Assembly: GCA_016169945.1 (NCBI GenBank) | Contig: JADLSH010000057.1 | Span: 175,238-239,237, forward strand | Direction of reading: 5' to 3' | Source of the DNA: Trachythela sp. YZ-2020 | Taxonomy: Eukaryota; Cnidaria; Anthozoa; Malacalcyonacea; Clavulariidae | Length of the DNA stretch: 64,000 nucleotides | In this document: in pieces, positions 48,261-62,200 of the stretch | Layout of the letters: each line of letters opens with the position of its first letter | Numbering within the stretch: position 1 is the stretch's first letter | Notes under the pieces: generated by a model | Told to the model about the DNA's origin: nothing | What the model saw: the letters and a program-made list of their open reading frames with translations, nothing else | The model's database searches: none | Made by a program: the position numbers and the translations under genes

Positions 48261-51200
48261 TCAAGCTGATTCTTGCATCATCCGATATGCATGCACGCTT
48301 CCTTTTTCCGTAAATTTTTTCGCTTCCTTGTCGGACACTCGTCGGCGTTTCCGTCGTAATAGTTCGCCATCGTTCGTGACGTCATCGTCATCTAACTCGT
48401 TCCCATACCCTCCTCCGCCTGGAGTTTCCAAATGAAAGCAGTCCTAAGGGCAAAACGAAAAATAGGTTTAACACTTTCATTCCTAGTTTTAAAGTGACAA
48501 GTTTGGCTTATTCTTGTTTACGCTTTCTTAATTCCGTTGTGTAGGCTGCAAGTGTAGGCATTCAGTATAACGTTTGGTTCTACCGGCAAACTTAAATACA
48601 CTCTTCAGATAATTACGTCACGAGTGCTTCCTTGGCCTGGGAGCCCCGCTCTAATGAATTAAAACGAAAAGCTATTCGCTCATTATTCATGATCTGTGAC
48701 GTAATTATCGAAAGGGTGTTCTAAACTGTTCTTCTTATTGGTCCTCATTGGTGCAATGTTATAACAGGAGGACACTGGAGTATTCGGCTTGTGCAGTCAC
48801 GCGAGAATATTACGTCATGCTTATATAACCGGCAATTTTGGGGGGCAAATCGTGGATTTTACGAAGTGCCGTTGTCGTTTATATCTTGCGAAATACTGAG
48901 AGTTATAAGATAATCTATACCTCTCTAGAATCCTTGAACAACGGTGAGTATTTTGGTGTATAGTTTGTTGCTTTAGCGTGTCTAGAACTCGAGTTATTCA
49001 GGAAAGTTGGCGTACGTATTGATGTAAAAAATTGTCAGCCATCTTGAATTTGATTTTAATTAGTTTGAAATTATCCAATGAAAATGGTGGAATTTGCCAC
49101 CCAAAAAACCGGAAGCCACACAATTTCGAGTTGTGACGTCACTTGCACAAGCCGAACACCCAGAGAAAGCCTGCAGTTTATCTGCGAGGAAGCACAGTTC
49201 TTCTCACATACAGAGCTACCACCGACCTACAAAAATACGTTAAGAGCAGAATAATTGAAATTTCAACAGAACCCATACCCCAGCTTCAACATTTACTGAT
49301 GCTTTTCCTCCCAAGTTTATTTTTCGACCATCCTTGTAGAACAAAATATTTCGACCACGTGACGCCGAGGACCCACCTGTGTGAATTTTAGACAAAACAT
49401 GTTTATGCCCCGTTGCAGAGGGGGGTGGGGGGGAGTATCGGATCCTGGGAACCTAGTTCTCAGAAAAAAAAATTGGATCTGAACTTTTGCAGAAAATGTT
49501 TAACAGAAATTTATAAAGTTAATAATTAACTGATGAGTATTAACAAAACTAGAGCATGCTCTAGCCTAGGCTAGTAATGGTAATTGTAATGCATTTTGTA
49601 TTCACTATATCAAATTGAACACCATTGAATATCAAGAGACAACACTCCAATCAGTTCAATGTCAAAATCAATCAATGATCATTCAACCTCATTAATTATT
49701 AATTTTGAGTCTGAAACCCAGGTTCCCAGAAAGAAAAAAAACTTTTTCCACCCCTGCCCCGTTGCCACCCAATTCACATTTTCCGATACCTCACATGCCT
49801 AGTTACCACTGTTCTGATAATGTAAGCATAGAATGGAACAAAGGTAATCAAGCATTTCAATTATATGTGTGAGTGAATTGGGTGAGAAGGGCACAAATTA
49901 GCGTTAGCTGATTCGGTCAATATCAGGGTTGGCATATGTTCTTTTATTATTTGTTCTTTTATGTTCTTTTATAATAAAATAACTTCTTTTTTTTTGCCAA
50001 ATTTGTTCTTTTATGTTCTTTTATTATTTTTAATTTTTTATGTTATAATAATTAGAAAATCGAGAATTTTCAAAATTGTCACTAACAATTTTATAATATA
50101 TATAAACAAAATAAAGAAATACAATAAAAAACAATTTCATTACCCTCACCAATTGAGGTCGCAGTATTACTGTTACTTTAATGTCGAAAATGTTTCCAAA
50201 GTATCATTGCATGATATCTACAAATGAATGACGTCACACAAAGACGTCACATCATGACGTCATCGTACATATTTTTAAAGCCGAAAATGTTCTTTTATTA
50301 CTTAAAATGTTCTTTTATTAATAAAAGACAAAAGAACATTTTTTTTCTGGAAAAATGTTCTTTTATCCAACCCTGGTCAATATAGCATTTCGTACAAAAC
50401 ATATTACATGCCTAATGCATATTTTATTACGTTGATTAGACCGTACCTTTTAATCCGTACGGACAAAATGCCCTTCTTTCGCTGAGAATGGATAATGTCA
50501 ACGGCCTTCTGAAAACCAACTCACGAATCACACCATCGCCACCTTTATATAAACCTTGGCCGCCAGAGCCTGGGTTCAACTGGAAACTCCGCAATACCAC
50601 AGGGTACCTAGAAGGTTTATGAAATGGAATTTGCTTAACAGGTGTAGAGGAAAGAGACGGGTTTTAGTAAGTATTACAGGGAAGCAGATGATGGTCAACT
50701 TCAGAAATGTTGGCACTTGTTGCAAGGCACGAAAGCAAGATTTTTAAAACTACATTTTTTCACCTTTTCTCAATGATCTCTGGATCTGTGATTCTTGTGT
50801 TAGTCATGTGAGTGTGAACACCGCTCTTTCCATCCCAGCTTGGACCCTGCGAAACGAATGAAAGTCACAATTACGTGCCTCGGTCAAACAAGAAAAAGAG
50901 TTGCATGAGAGTTGACTGGATATTACCACGGGTACCGATCAAACGTGCAAAAATTCTCATCAACTCTCATCAAAATTTGAACCAACTCAAAGTTGATGAG
51001 CGTTAATGAGAGTTGATAAGTCAGAGTAAATGAGAGTTGATGAGAGTTGGCGATCAAACGCGAGCGAGAGTTGCAACTCTCATCAACTCTCATGCACACT
51101 CATCAACTTTCATCAACTCTCATCAACTCTCATCAACTCTCATGCACACTCATCAACTCTCATCAACTCTCATGCACACTCATCAACTCTCATGAGAGCA

Positions 51201-54200
51201 ACTTGGCGATCAAGCGCGAGCGAGAGTTGCAACTCTCATTGACTCTCATCAACTCTCATCAACTCTCACTGACTCTCATCAACTGGCATCCTCGCGTTTG
51301 ACTAGGGCATTAAGTTTTAATACGCGGTTATAAAACATTTACTATGGTATCCGACTTACTGCTCCAGCTCCACCGGCGACTGTTTCATAATACCCACAAG
51401 ATTCATCTCCGAATGTTGTGTTGTTCATACAACCCTAGAAATATAATCACCGTAGTGTTGGTGGAACAGTATAGATAGGTGTTAATGGCACAGCGGGTTA
51501 ATGCAAGTTTATTGTATTTTGCAACCCGGATTTGGTCATGAGTTGATCTGAGGCTTACCTGCGAGGCAGCACAGGTTTCAAATGCTCTAAAAATGACGTC
51601 AACAATCCGTTGAGTAGTAAGAACATTTCCACCAACAACAGCCGCAGTGTCGGATGGCGATAAGATGGTACCTGATGGTATTGTCAATTGCACTGGTTTT
51701 AAACAACCCTAAAAGAAAAGTAAGTTCATTTAGATGTACGCTATATCCTTGATATTGGCTTGGTGACACAGTGGTTAGTGTATGACTGTATCCTGCGCGT
51801 CTGTGACCTGGTTTTGATTGCAGCACAATGCAGTTGTCTGATTACGATTTCGCTTCAGTCGCATGTGAGAAGAGTGCTTTCAGTTTGATTGCGACTCTGT
51901 GAAACACCACAGCTTTCCGCCGAGTACTCTGGTTTCCTCCTGTAGTAAAACTTGACAAATACGGAATGTCCCTTACTGGACCTCAAAGGAGGACAGTTTA
52001 AAACTTATAGAGCAGTCCAGTATAAATAAAGTTAGTTTAGTAACGCTGGACCAATAAGGCATGACACCTACTGGATCTCTAGAGAGAACAGTTTAGAACT
52101 GAGCCATCCAGTATAAATAAAATGAGCTAACTATCAATCCAACTAACAATCAACTAACAGTCCAACTAACACACATTTTTATTACCTGATTTAAAGGCAC
52201 ATCATGGCCAACCATGCACCGTAAACAATATATAATCGCAGACAAAATAATAGCACGTGGCGCATTACAGTTCCCATATACCTCGGGTCCAGTCCCCGTG
52301 AAATCAAAAACGGCGCTACCATCGTCTTTAATAGAAACGCTCAAACAAATCGGTGTCCCATCGTCCATGTAGTCAACCGCTGATAACACTGTTCGTCCAG
52401 TACGTTCCTTAGTCTTGGACCCAATCTCCTTAAGCATATCTCGAACAGCTATCTCAGCGTTAGTTTGAATATGGTTCATGTAAGCTTGCACCACAACCAG
52501 ACTGTATTCATCTATAAGTTCAGTAATTAGATCAATGCCTTTCTTATTTGCAGCGACCTGAGCTTTGAGATCAGAAAGGTTGTCTCGGAGATTTCGTGTA
52601 CCGCTGCTGCCTGGGTACGTTTGGGGTTCCATGAGTTTCTCTGTGACACCTGTAGGATAGAGAAGGATAACAATTGGTGGGATGGAGAAATTATTGTGCA
52701 GATGAATTAGATCACGGGTTCAATGAATATTGTTGATGGTTTTTGAAGGACATTTTGCCCATATGGATATTTTACCCATATAGAGATTTTACCCATATGC
52801 ACATTTTACCCATATGGACATTTTACCCATATGGGCATTTTACCCAAGTGGAGTAAAAACACGTTTGTAAAATTCGACATCTGACCTTTTTCATCAAAGA
52901 CGCCATTTTGAACCAACTTAAACGACTTAAATGTGGCGCCCTCTTCAGCAAGAAGTTTCGAATGTGGTGGCATGGAACCTAGAGAATTATCATTGAAAAT
53001 CAATGAAAACCAAATATTGTGTTAATTCAGAATAATAACGATTACAAAAATACCTACCAGGTGTTATTCCGCCAATATCGGCATGATGACCCCTATTCGC
53101 GACGAAGAAAACTGGTTTCGGCTGTCCTGGATAAAATACCTAAATTACAACACAAAACAACTACAAATTAACACTGAACGAGGTTTGATCATGGGATTCT
53201 TGGCATCATTATCCAGTTAAATTTTAGCGATCAGCGACTAAGTAATTTTTAACTCTAGTTCCCAGTTTTACCGGTGTGATTACTGTAAGGTCTGGTAAAT
53301 GACTTCCGCCACATGATGGATGGTTACACAAAATGACATCACCTTCATTGATGTTGTCTCCCAACAGTTTCATCTGAAATAAATGGAAAACTAGCAAACA
53401 AATTAAACAACAAAATATCTCGAACGTGCGGTGCCAGTGTGGGTAGAGTGTAGCAAATACGGCGGTTGACTGTTGTGTAAAACTACCTGAAAAATACAAT
53501 AAGAACTTCGACGTTTCGAGCGAATGCCCTTCGTTTGGAAGTTAGTAGCAGGGCCTTCGCTATTTTTCAGGTAGTTTTACACAACAGTCAACCGCCGTAT
53601 AAATTAAACTACATCCTTCTCTTTTACATATTGGCTCCAAATACAAGACTACTACATATAATGAAAAGAATTAACAGTATTTTCAAACTCTGATGCACGA
53701 TACTTCTTAGTGTAACGCACCTATAAATGAAATTTTAAAAGTGATTTTCTGCATTTAAGAATGCCCCATTTAAATAACTGTCCATACCTGATATTGAACA
53801 GTCTCTTGCATCGCTCCAAGATGTACTGGGATATGAGGTGCGTTAGCTACCAGCCCACCATCAGGACCAAACATGGCGCATGAGAAATCTAAACGTTCCT
53901 TGATGTTTGTTGATATCGAGGTCCTCTGTAAAACCCTTGAAAATAATTGACAAAATATCGTTATATTTGATGCTAAATGTACTAACGCAAACACATTGAT
54001 CGAATGTACAACTCATGTTGGTCTAAATTCACGATCACTTAAAACTTAAAAGAAAAATAATCCTGGACTTACCTTCCCATTTGTTCAGCAATACTCATGA
54101 AACGATGTGAAAAAATTGACAACTGAATGGCGTCCAGTTCTGTTGTGACATTACGCTGAGAAAGATCTCTGCCAATCTGATTTGTGCAACAAAAATAAAA

Positions 54201-57200
54201 TCAAAAGTCAAATTATTTGTTTCTTTTATGCAACACAGTAAACTTCATATTGTAACATCCATGGAGAAAGTGACCTTGAGCAAGTGTAGATTTTCTGTTG
54301 TGGTTCAAGTTGTGCATGTAGGAGCTGAAATATTTTTTTGATAACTTACTTGAATTTTGATGTCGCCTGTCTTGGTTATCGAAGCAGTACAGTACGGTTC
54401 TACCAAAACTGTGCTATATTTGAAAGAAGATTGTTTAATAAACTCTTACATTTTTACGAGTTCTCAAATTCGACTGCAAAAAGTTGGGCTCTGGATTCTC
54501 TTTTCCAGTTGTTAGAACGTTGGACAGGAATCGCAGGGGCGTTCGAAATTTCGTTCGAAATTTCGTTCGAAATTCCCATCATACTAGTGAAGAAACATTT
54601 CTAAAACTTACCAAGCTTTATCAATGATAATCGCAGGTCCCTTGATTTCATGTCCGTGGCTTAACTTCTCGGATAAATACACTTTGGTATCAAGATATCC
54701 ACTTTCAAAATAACACTTTGTGACCTACAAAATGCGGGGGGAAATTTTTGACCTACAAGGTACAGAAGACTCACTTAAACCTCAGATCCGGTTGAGAGGG
54801 GATCGGGATGAAGTAGAACAGGACGAAAGTCGAAATTGTACTGGCTTTTTACCAACGAATAATCAATTCTGATTGGCTAAGAGCAGTGCAATTATTTTTA
54901 AAATTGCACACTGTGCAATTACAGCAGTGCAAATTAACAAAACAAGATCAGAGCCCGGAAACGAGGCAAGAAATCAACATGGCGGCGGATATTAGCAATT
55001 TTTCTACACTTTCAATGGAAAATCATACGTGAATACAACAATTTAAGTTCAGGGAGCACAGACTGAAAAAATTTGCTAACAAGCAACGAAAACTTTCTAC
55101 ACTTTTTCAAAAAAAAATCGTACGAATACAACAATTTAAGTTCAGGGAGCACATAGACTGAAAAAATTTGCTAACAAGCAACGAAAACAATGCTTAAACG
55201 GCGTAGGTGAGTGCACAAGTGTTATCAAAGCGTGTAATTTTTTCATGTATATTATTAACAAGTAATAGTATGGTTTCTCGTGAAATTTGGAAAAACAAAC
55301 ACTCGTGTGGTTTCAAAGACGCCAAATTGCACTCGTCCTTCGGACTCGTGCAATTTTGATCGTCTTTGAAAAACTCACTCGTGCATGTTTTTTCCAAATT
55401 GCACTCGAAACCATACTATTACCTATACTTACATTATCAAAGGTGGGAGTATCAGTTGTGTAAACAGATTCAAAAGTTTGGTCAATGGACGAACGTCCTG
55501 TCCCACGCACTCGAATATCATCCACAATGATTGCTCGGTCTGGAATGGTGAAACCAAATTCCGTTGAATATCTGAGAAAAAAATTACAGTAATTTACTTG
55601 TCGCAGAGGTGACAGGTACATGTACTAACCACACCCCTTACTCCTGCGGTTTTCGTTTGAGGGGGAGGGCCCCTTATGAAATAAGTGTCCAAGTATAATA
55701 AATACAATTTCTACCTTTGTAGAAATGCTCTCTTAAAATCACCATGAACACAGCCTTTCGAAATCTGGAAAAAAATATGAAATTTCTGCTTAAGTAACTA
55801 ACATAACAGCATAATCACTCACTACATTTTACTTACATCACGTTCTGAGGCAGTACACATGAGAGCACAATCCGTTCCATCGTAACGCATGTTCAGAAAT
55901 GCTTCAGTTGAAATGTCACTCCTTTGTTACAAAGCAAAATATAAGAATATATTTGATAACCTTATTCATACTGGATAGCTTTGTCATTTCTAAACTGTTC
56001 TCCCTAGAGGTCCAGTTATGGACATTCCTTATTGGCTCAGTGTTCTAAAGGACGAAACCTAAACTAAACAAGCCTCAATTATACTGGATAGCTCTATCAT
56101 GTCTAGAGGTACAGTAAAGACCCTGCCCTAATTGGTATCACTACCACCAATAAACTTTAAGCTTACTCGTCAAAACCTTGATCCCTGAGTTCTTTCTCAC
56201 AAATCTTCTTTAGTTCCTCAATTTTACTGTCCAAATACTCAAAGGATTCTAAGAATTTTAAGGAAATCAACAACACGTTGCCGTAGGCCAATAATCTTTA
56301 TATATTTCAAAACATTTCCCGTAACCTCGTCCCTATCAAACACGTTATTTTCCATATCTTACCCTGACAGTAAACCTTGGAGCATGTCTCTTGTGCTTCA
56401 TGAACGACATCAGCTAACGCAATTCCATACGCTGATAGAATACCTGCATACCTAATAGAAGCCAATTAATCAGCCAATCACATAATCAATTACTCAATAA
56501 ATCAACCAATCGATCGATTAATCAATAAGAATCAATCATTAAGTAAATCAATCGATAAAATAATCAATTAAAAAATCAATTACTCGATTAATTCGACAGA
56601 TCAATTTATCAATCAATTAATTATTTGACAAATCAATTAGTCAATCAATAAATCGATCAATCAGTCACTTAATTAGGCAATCAATGAACTTGACAAATCA
56701 TCACCTAACCAATAATCTACAGATAATAAAACATGCGAACCCAAACATACTTATGAATGTACACTGTAGACATTCCAAGTGATCTTGCCACTGCGCATGC
56801 GTGCTGACCACCTGCACCTCCGAAGCAAGCTAGCACGTGACGCGATGTATCATATCCCTTGGCCTGAGTGAGTGCTCTGATTGGTCGACACATGTTCTCG
56901 TTTGCAACTTTTACAAATCCCATGGCCACCTCTTCTACTGACATTGACTCTTTCCCGTCTGACGCGAGAAACTGATTGATCTGCGAAATAATGAGAATAT
57001 GGCTCGATCAATATTAGAGATGGGTGATCCGTCTGGACAGATGACGTTTGCCACGCATTTTTCAAATATCATTAACGTGCATCTGAAAACTGCCCGACAA
57101 ATCGCAGCGTGTGAACGTACCTTAAGACGGATGACGTGTCTTAACGGAACGTGTGACTCTAATATAGATCAGGGCCAATGCTAGTTTACTGTGAATACTT

Positions 57201-59207
57201 CGTTCATGAAAGCTACTTTCGAAAACAATATTATGACACGCGAACGCACACACTTACTTCTTCAGTTAGCATTTTAAAACTGTTGTAGGATGAGTCTTTG
57301 TCCAATGGTTGATCTTCATTTGGTCCAAAGATACATGGAAAATATCTTAATATAATAAATATGTACAGTAATTCCTTATACATTATAGGTGGGTGTTACT
57401 AAACATTATGGCAAAGAAGAGAAAATACGCATATATCACATGAGATTCAAATCTTACTGAGGAAGTAATCGGCTCAACACGAGATTAGCGTCAGTGACAG
57501 CCAAATTACCACCTACAAAACATATATATAGCATATATATAGTTTGGCATGGTAAAAATTTCGGTATAGTGGGAAATTAAGAAAGTATCGTAAACTTGTA
57601 TATACATGTAATATTAAGCTGTCTGTGTCTGAACTACCTGAAAAAGATTAAAAATAGTTCGATGTCTCAAGCGAAGGCCCTCGAGGAGGCTGGTTTGGTC
57701 ACCAATAGGACAAAGAGGTAACAGAGAATAACGTGAAGAAAGAGAAATACTCGAAGTTGCCTCAGCTGACACGTCATATTTTTACGTCCTCTTCGTTATT
57801 CCCTGTGCGTCGCTGTCCTGAATCTAAATTTCCCTATTTTCATCCGGGCTACAAACCTTTTCTGTAACAGACAGGACCCGGGTGTGCTCCGACGGATTCC
57901 GGACCTACGACGAATATTCCCGAACGGAAAAACAATCTTGAACCTCCCCCGGCGGCAACTGTGTTCACATCAAGCTGCAAGTGTAGAAAGATAATTAGAT
58001 TCATGGCTGACTAACGGCTTCATTTTTAACATAATTGATATTCAATCTAGTGCAGGGACGTGCTGGGGTCTTAAAAAGGACAACGACAGAGGCCTTTTTC
58101 TGCACTGGGGCAAATGCCCGGGGATTATGTTGCCCCCAGTCAAATTTTGCCCCAGTGCCCCCAGTCAACTGTTGCCCCCAGTGAAGGTCCCTTGTGTGCA
58201 AGCAAACTATAATTTTGAGAAAATTACGGTATTATCACAACCAAAACAGGGATCGGTTTACATATTTTAGATAAAAAATAGGAATCTGTTGTATAGTCCG
58301 TGAAAAATTTTTTTAGTCCCCCCCGTCGACGACAAAACCAATAATATTTATTGACAAACGTTGACGGCCATCCACTGTTAGGTCCCTTTTCGATTGTAAT
58401 CCCCACTAACGATTTCTTAAAAGGCCTGACAACGAATGAGAACTTCTGATGGGGCCTAACAGGTCATTTAAGGATTACTGACTAAATTTGGCGTGGTGCA
58501 CAATATACACTATTACCTGACATTAAGATTCTATCATCTATATGTTCTATTTTTCCCAATTTATAATTTTAGGGGCCCATGTGGGCCACAACTCGGCTGT
58601 GTCTAAATCTAGCCAGCACGCCCCTGACCCTGTGTCAGTGGCTCCGATCTCTCACCTGAGGGCCTGGATCGTAATCCCAGCCGTCGTCGTCTCGAAGACA
58701 TGTTCCAGGTGACCAGCGTGGCAGGACATGTTGGGGTGCCTAAAACGTCATTTAAAAGTATAAGCGTTTGCATTTTCTTTTTTATGCTTATGCCTGATTA
58801 CAATAAAAACATACTAACCTCATATCTCAAATCAATTAACAGGTTGAGCTGTCTGTCGTATGTTGTCATTGCATATCCAACCTTAAAGTAACCAGAGAGC
58901 TTCGTTATTGTGATAGGCATTGTTTAATCACAATGGAGAATATAGTCTTTCGTATAATCAAAATTTGTCTGCCAGGATATTGTAAACAACGCAAGGGGTC
59001 TATTCATACATAAATTATACATGCACTAATTATGCATTCAGTTCTTTTCAGCCGGGGTAAGCGAGACAAACTTTTGCAAATTTATCATCCAATTTTCATC
59101 CAAATTGAACTTTAATTCGAACAATTTAATCAATTTGTCCTTGGCCACAAGTTGAGTTATCTTGCTCACAAACAAACAAACAAACAAACAAACAAACAAA
59201 CAAACAA

Positions 59208-59240
<33 letters not shown>

Positions 59241-62200
59241 TACACATACAAACCCAGGTGAAAACAGGCGGAGGTAATAAAACAATTTTTAAAAGCACGT
59301 ATTTAGTGTTTCTTTCACGTTACAGCGCTTAGTTTGGCCATTCTTACCACTCCTCCAGCGGGACCAGACAAAATGGCGCGAGATCCTGTAAACCTATAGA
59401 AAACAGAGAAAAACTGGTCTTAAAACAAACAAAAATTATTCGCCCATTTAAAAGCTGCAAAGCGCTTTAATGCGCCAAACTTTGTTAACAAGAACTTACT
59501 TCTGGACAGGTGTCAGGCCACCGTCTGACTGCATGAAGAGAACGCGTACATCCTAAAAATATAAGGATCACTCTTTACTGTGGAACGAAATAGAGCTTCT
59601 GAACACACGACGTATTCAAACTGTGACAAATATATACTATACCTTCAGCCCATCCTGAAAACCTGCAGTAAATCCAGTGACATATCTTTTAATGCATGGT
59701 GTTAAATATGCATCTGCACATGCTATGGAAAAACAAATATGTTGAAGTTGTATGAAGAGTTATCGTTGGTACCAACATTTTAATGGGCTGAAGCTTTTTT
59801 TCTTCCAGAACAACCTGTCATCACCATCAACGAGGTTGCATCACCATGTACAACATTTGTCATTGGCAGTTAGTTTGATCCATAAATGTACCTGTGAATC
59901 CCCTAGGGACCATCTTTATCATCGGCATAACCTCTGATGACAAGGAAACCTGCGTAAAACCGATTTCCTTTGCCAATTCACCGACCTCCTGCTCGTGGTT
60001 ATAGTAGCTAGAAAATAATAAGGAAAATTTTATATACACAGTAATAATTTTTGCTTTTGTACAGCAAATGTCATCAGCTAACATACATTGATGAACAAGT
60101 ACAATAGTACATACATGTAGGAATGCATGAGGACAACAGCCAAACTACGAATTCCTTTGTCATATATTCTCTGTGGCAATAAAACAGCTTATTAGAATAG
60201 TTTATTCTTGATATTGCACACCAAATGAATAAATAATTAAAGAGAAAATCGAGTCAAAAGTTGGCATAGTTTATGCAATTTCTTCGCGACCTCCGATATC
60301 CAAGCACCGATACGATGTTGATTTCCTTTGTTTTTGTCTCACAATTTATTAACGAGTTTGAGATTATACCTTTAAATCTTCCTTTAAAGCCTCACGATCA
60401 ACTCTCTCCCAAACTTCAAGCTTAGAAAACAGAAATATGTATAGGTTATCATATATGATATCGTACCGAGAGGGATAAACTGATATCACCGAGTCATGAG
60501 TGTGATAACCTTTTTATCACATCTAGTGCCTTTATCAGGGTGATAAGCAGCGGGAAATAAAAACGATATCGTCCCTAGGGACATATCGTTTTTATGTCAC
60601 CCTGTTATCGCCCTGATAAAGGCACAAGTATGTGATAAATAGAGAATATTACATGGTTGCGCGGAAATATGGAGACTAGAGAATATTACTCACGAGTGAG
60701 CGTAGCGAACGAGTGAGCAATATTATCTTCAACACGAGAAATAAATTCCATATTTCCAAGCAACCATGTACTATTCTGTTTATTTTATAAAATTACTTAC
60801 TTTAACGTCAGATTTACCCGACACAACGCCATGATGAGAATATGAAATTCCACATTTATCTTGAGTTAAAACCAGCCTCTCTTTTACCTCAACCACTTCT
60901 TCATACAAGACTTCAGGTTTCTCAATTTTCTGTTTTCAAAAATACGAAATGAAACAACCAAATTATACAGATATAAAATCCAGAGGTGCAGATCACGAGA
61001 GCCTGCCTCAGATAAGAAATTATAATCGTTGCATACCAGATCAAATATTTTTGGCCTTGATTGGTTACCAATGTACAGCAGATCTTTGAATCCTTCATTG
61101 ATTACCAATGCCATTCGTTCTCCTTTCCTTTCTAATAATGCATTTGTTGCCACTGTTGTTCCCATGCGTATCCATTTAATGTAAGATGGATTGATTGGTT
61201 CACTGGCAGGCATTGTGATACCTGTTTCCTAAATCAAAGATTTAATAAATACTAAATAGGCAGCATTTACTACATTTTAGGTAACCTAGTAAATAGTATA
61301 TCTCTCATTTCCATTTATTTGCCATCACTAGCGGGAATGTAAGGCGACTAAATTCTACTAATGGCAGACAATGAAAGACCAATCAATATTTACTAGATTA
61401 ATCATTGGACAGTGATAATTTCATCAATAAATGATAATAGCTCAATCAATTATCAATTGTCCATTCTCTATCATATATTGATTTATCTATGATAATCAGT
61501 TATCAAACATTAATTGTATCTTGATTAATCTGTCATATTTTATTGATTGATCTACCATCATTTATTAACTGATCTGTCATGATTTATGATCGATCTATCA
61601 TCTATTGACTGATCATAGATTGATCGATTATCTATTGATTGATTGATCTGCAATGATCTATTGATTGATCTGTAATGATCTATTGATTGATCTGTAAACA
61701 TCGGTTGATTGATCTGGCATCATCTATTGATTGATCTGACATCTATTGATTGATCTGACATCATGTATTGATTGATCTGTCATCATCTATTGATTAATCT
61801 ATCATCATCTGTTGATTAATCTGACATCAGTTGATTGATCTGACATAATCTTTTGATTGATCTGCCATAATCTATTGATTGATCTGACATCATGTATTGA
61901 TTGATCTATCATCATCTACTGATTAATCTATCATCATCTATTGATTAATCTATCATCATCTATTGATTGATCTGACATCATCTATTGATTGACCTGACAA
62001 AGATAATAGATCAATGAATAGATGATGACAGATCAATCAATAGATTAGAACAGATAAATCAATGAATGATGGATCAATCAATAAATGACCATAGATTAAT
62101 CAAGATACAATTAACACATGATACATACGATAGCGAATGATCACTCGATAATAACAACAAACCTTTTCTAAAATACGCCGTATTCCCTCGCGCGGTGCAT

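Noticed and set aside
50885..51300. CRISPR-like array
   Set aside because: The units are contiguous 10-mers without spacers, in a eukaryotic intron.
51030..51301. Overlapping Ser/His/Leu repeat ORFs
   Set aside because: They are translations of the CATCAACTCT minisatellite in an OPLAH intron.
53224..53271. In-frame extension of the OPLAH exon past 53,272
   Set aside because: Splicing at GTAAAA after CCG restores [11 protein letters not shown] in the next exon, matching the family; the extension is intron.
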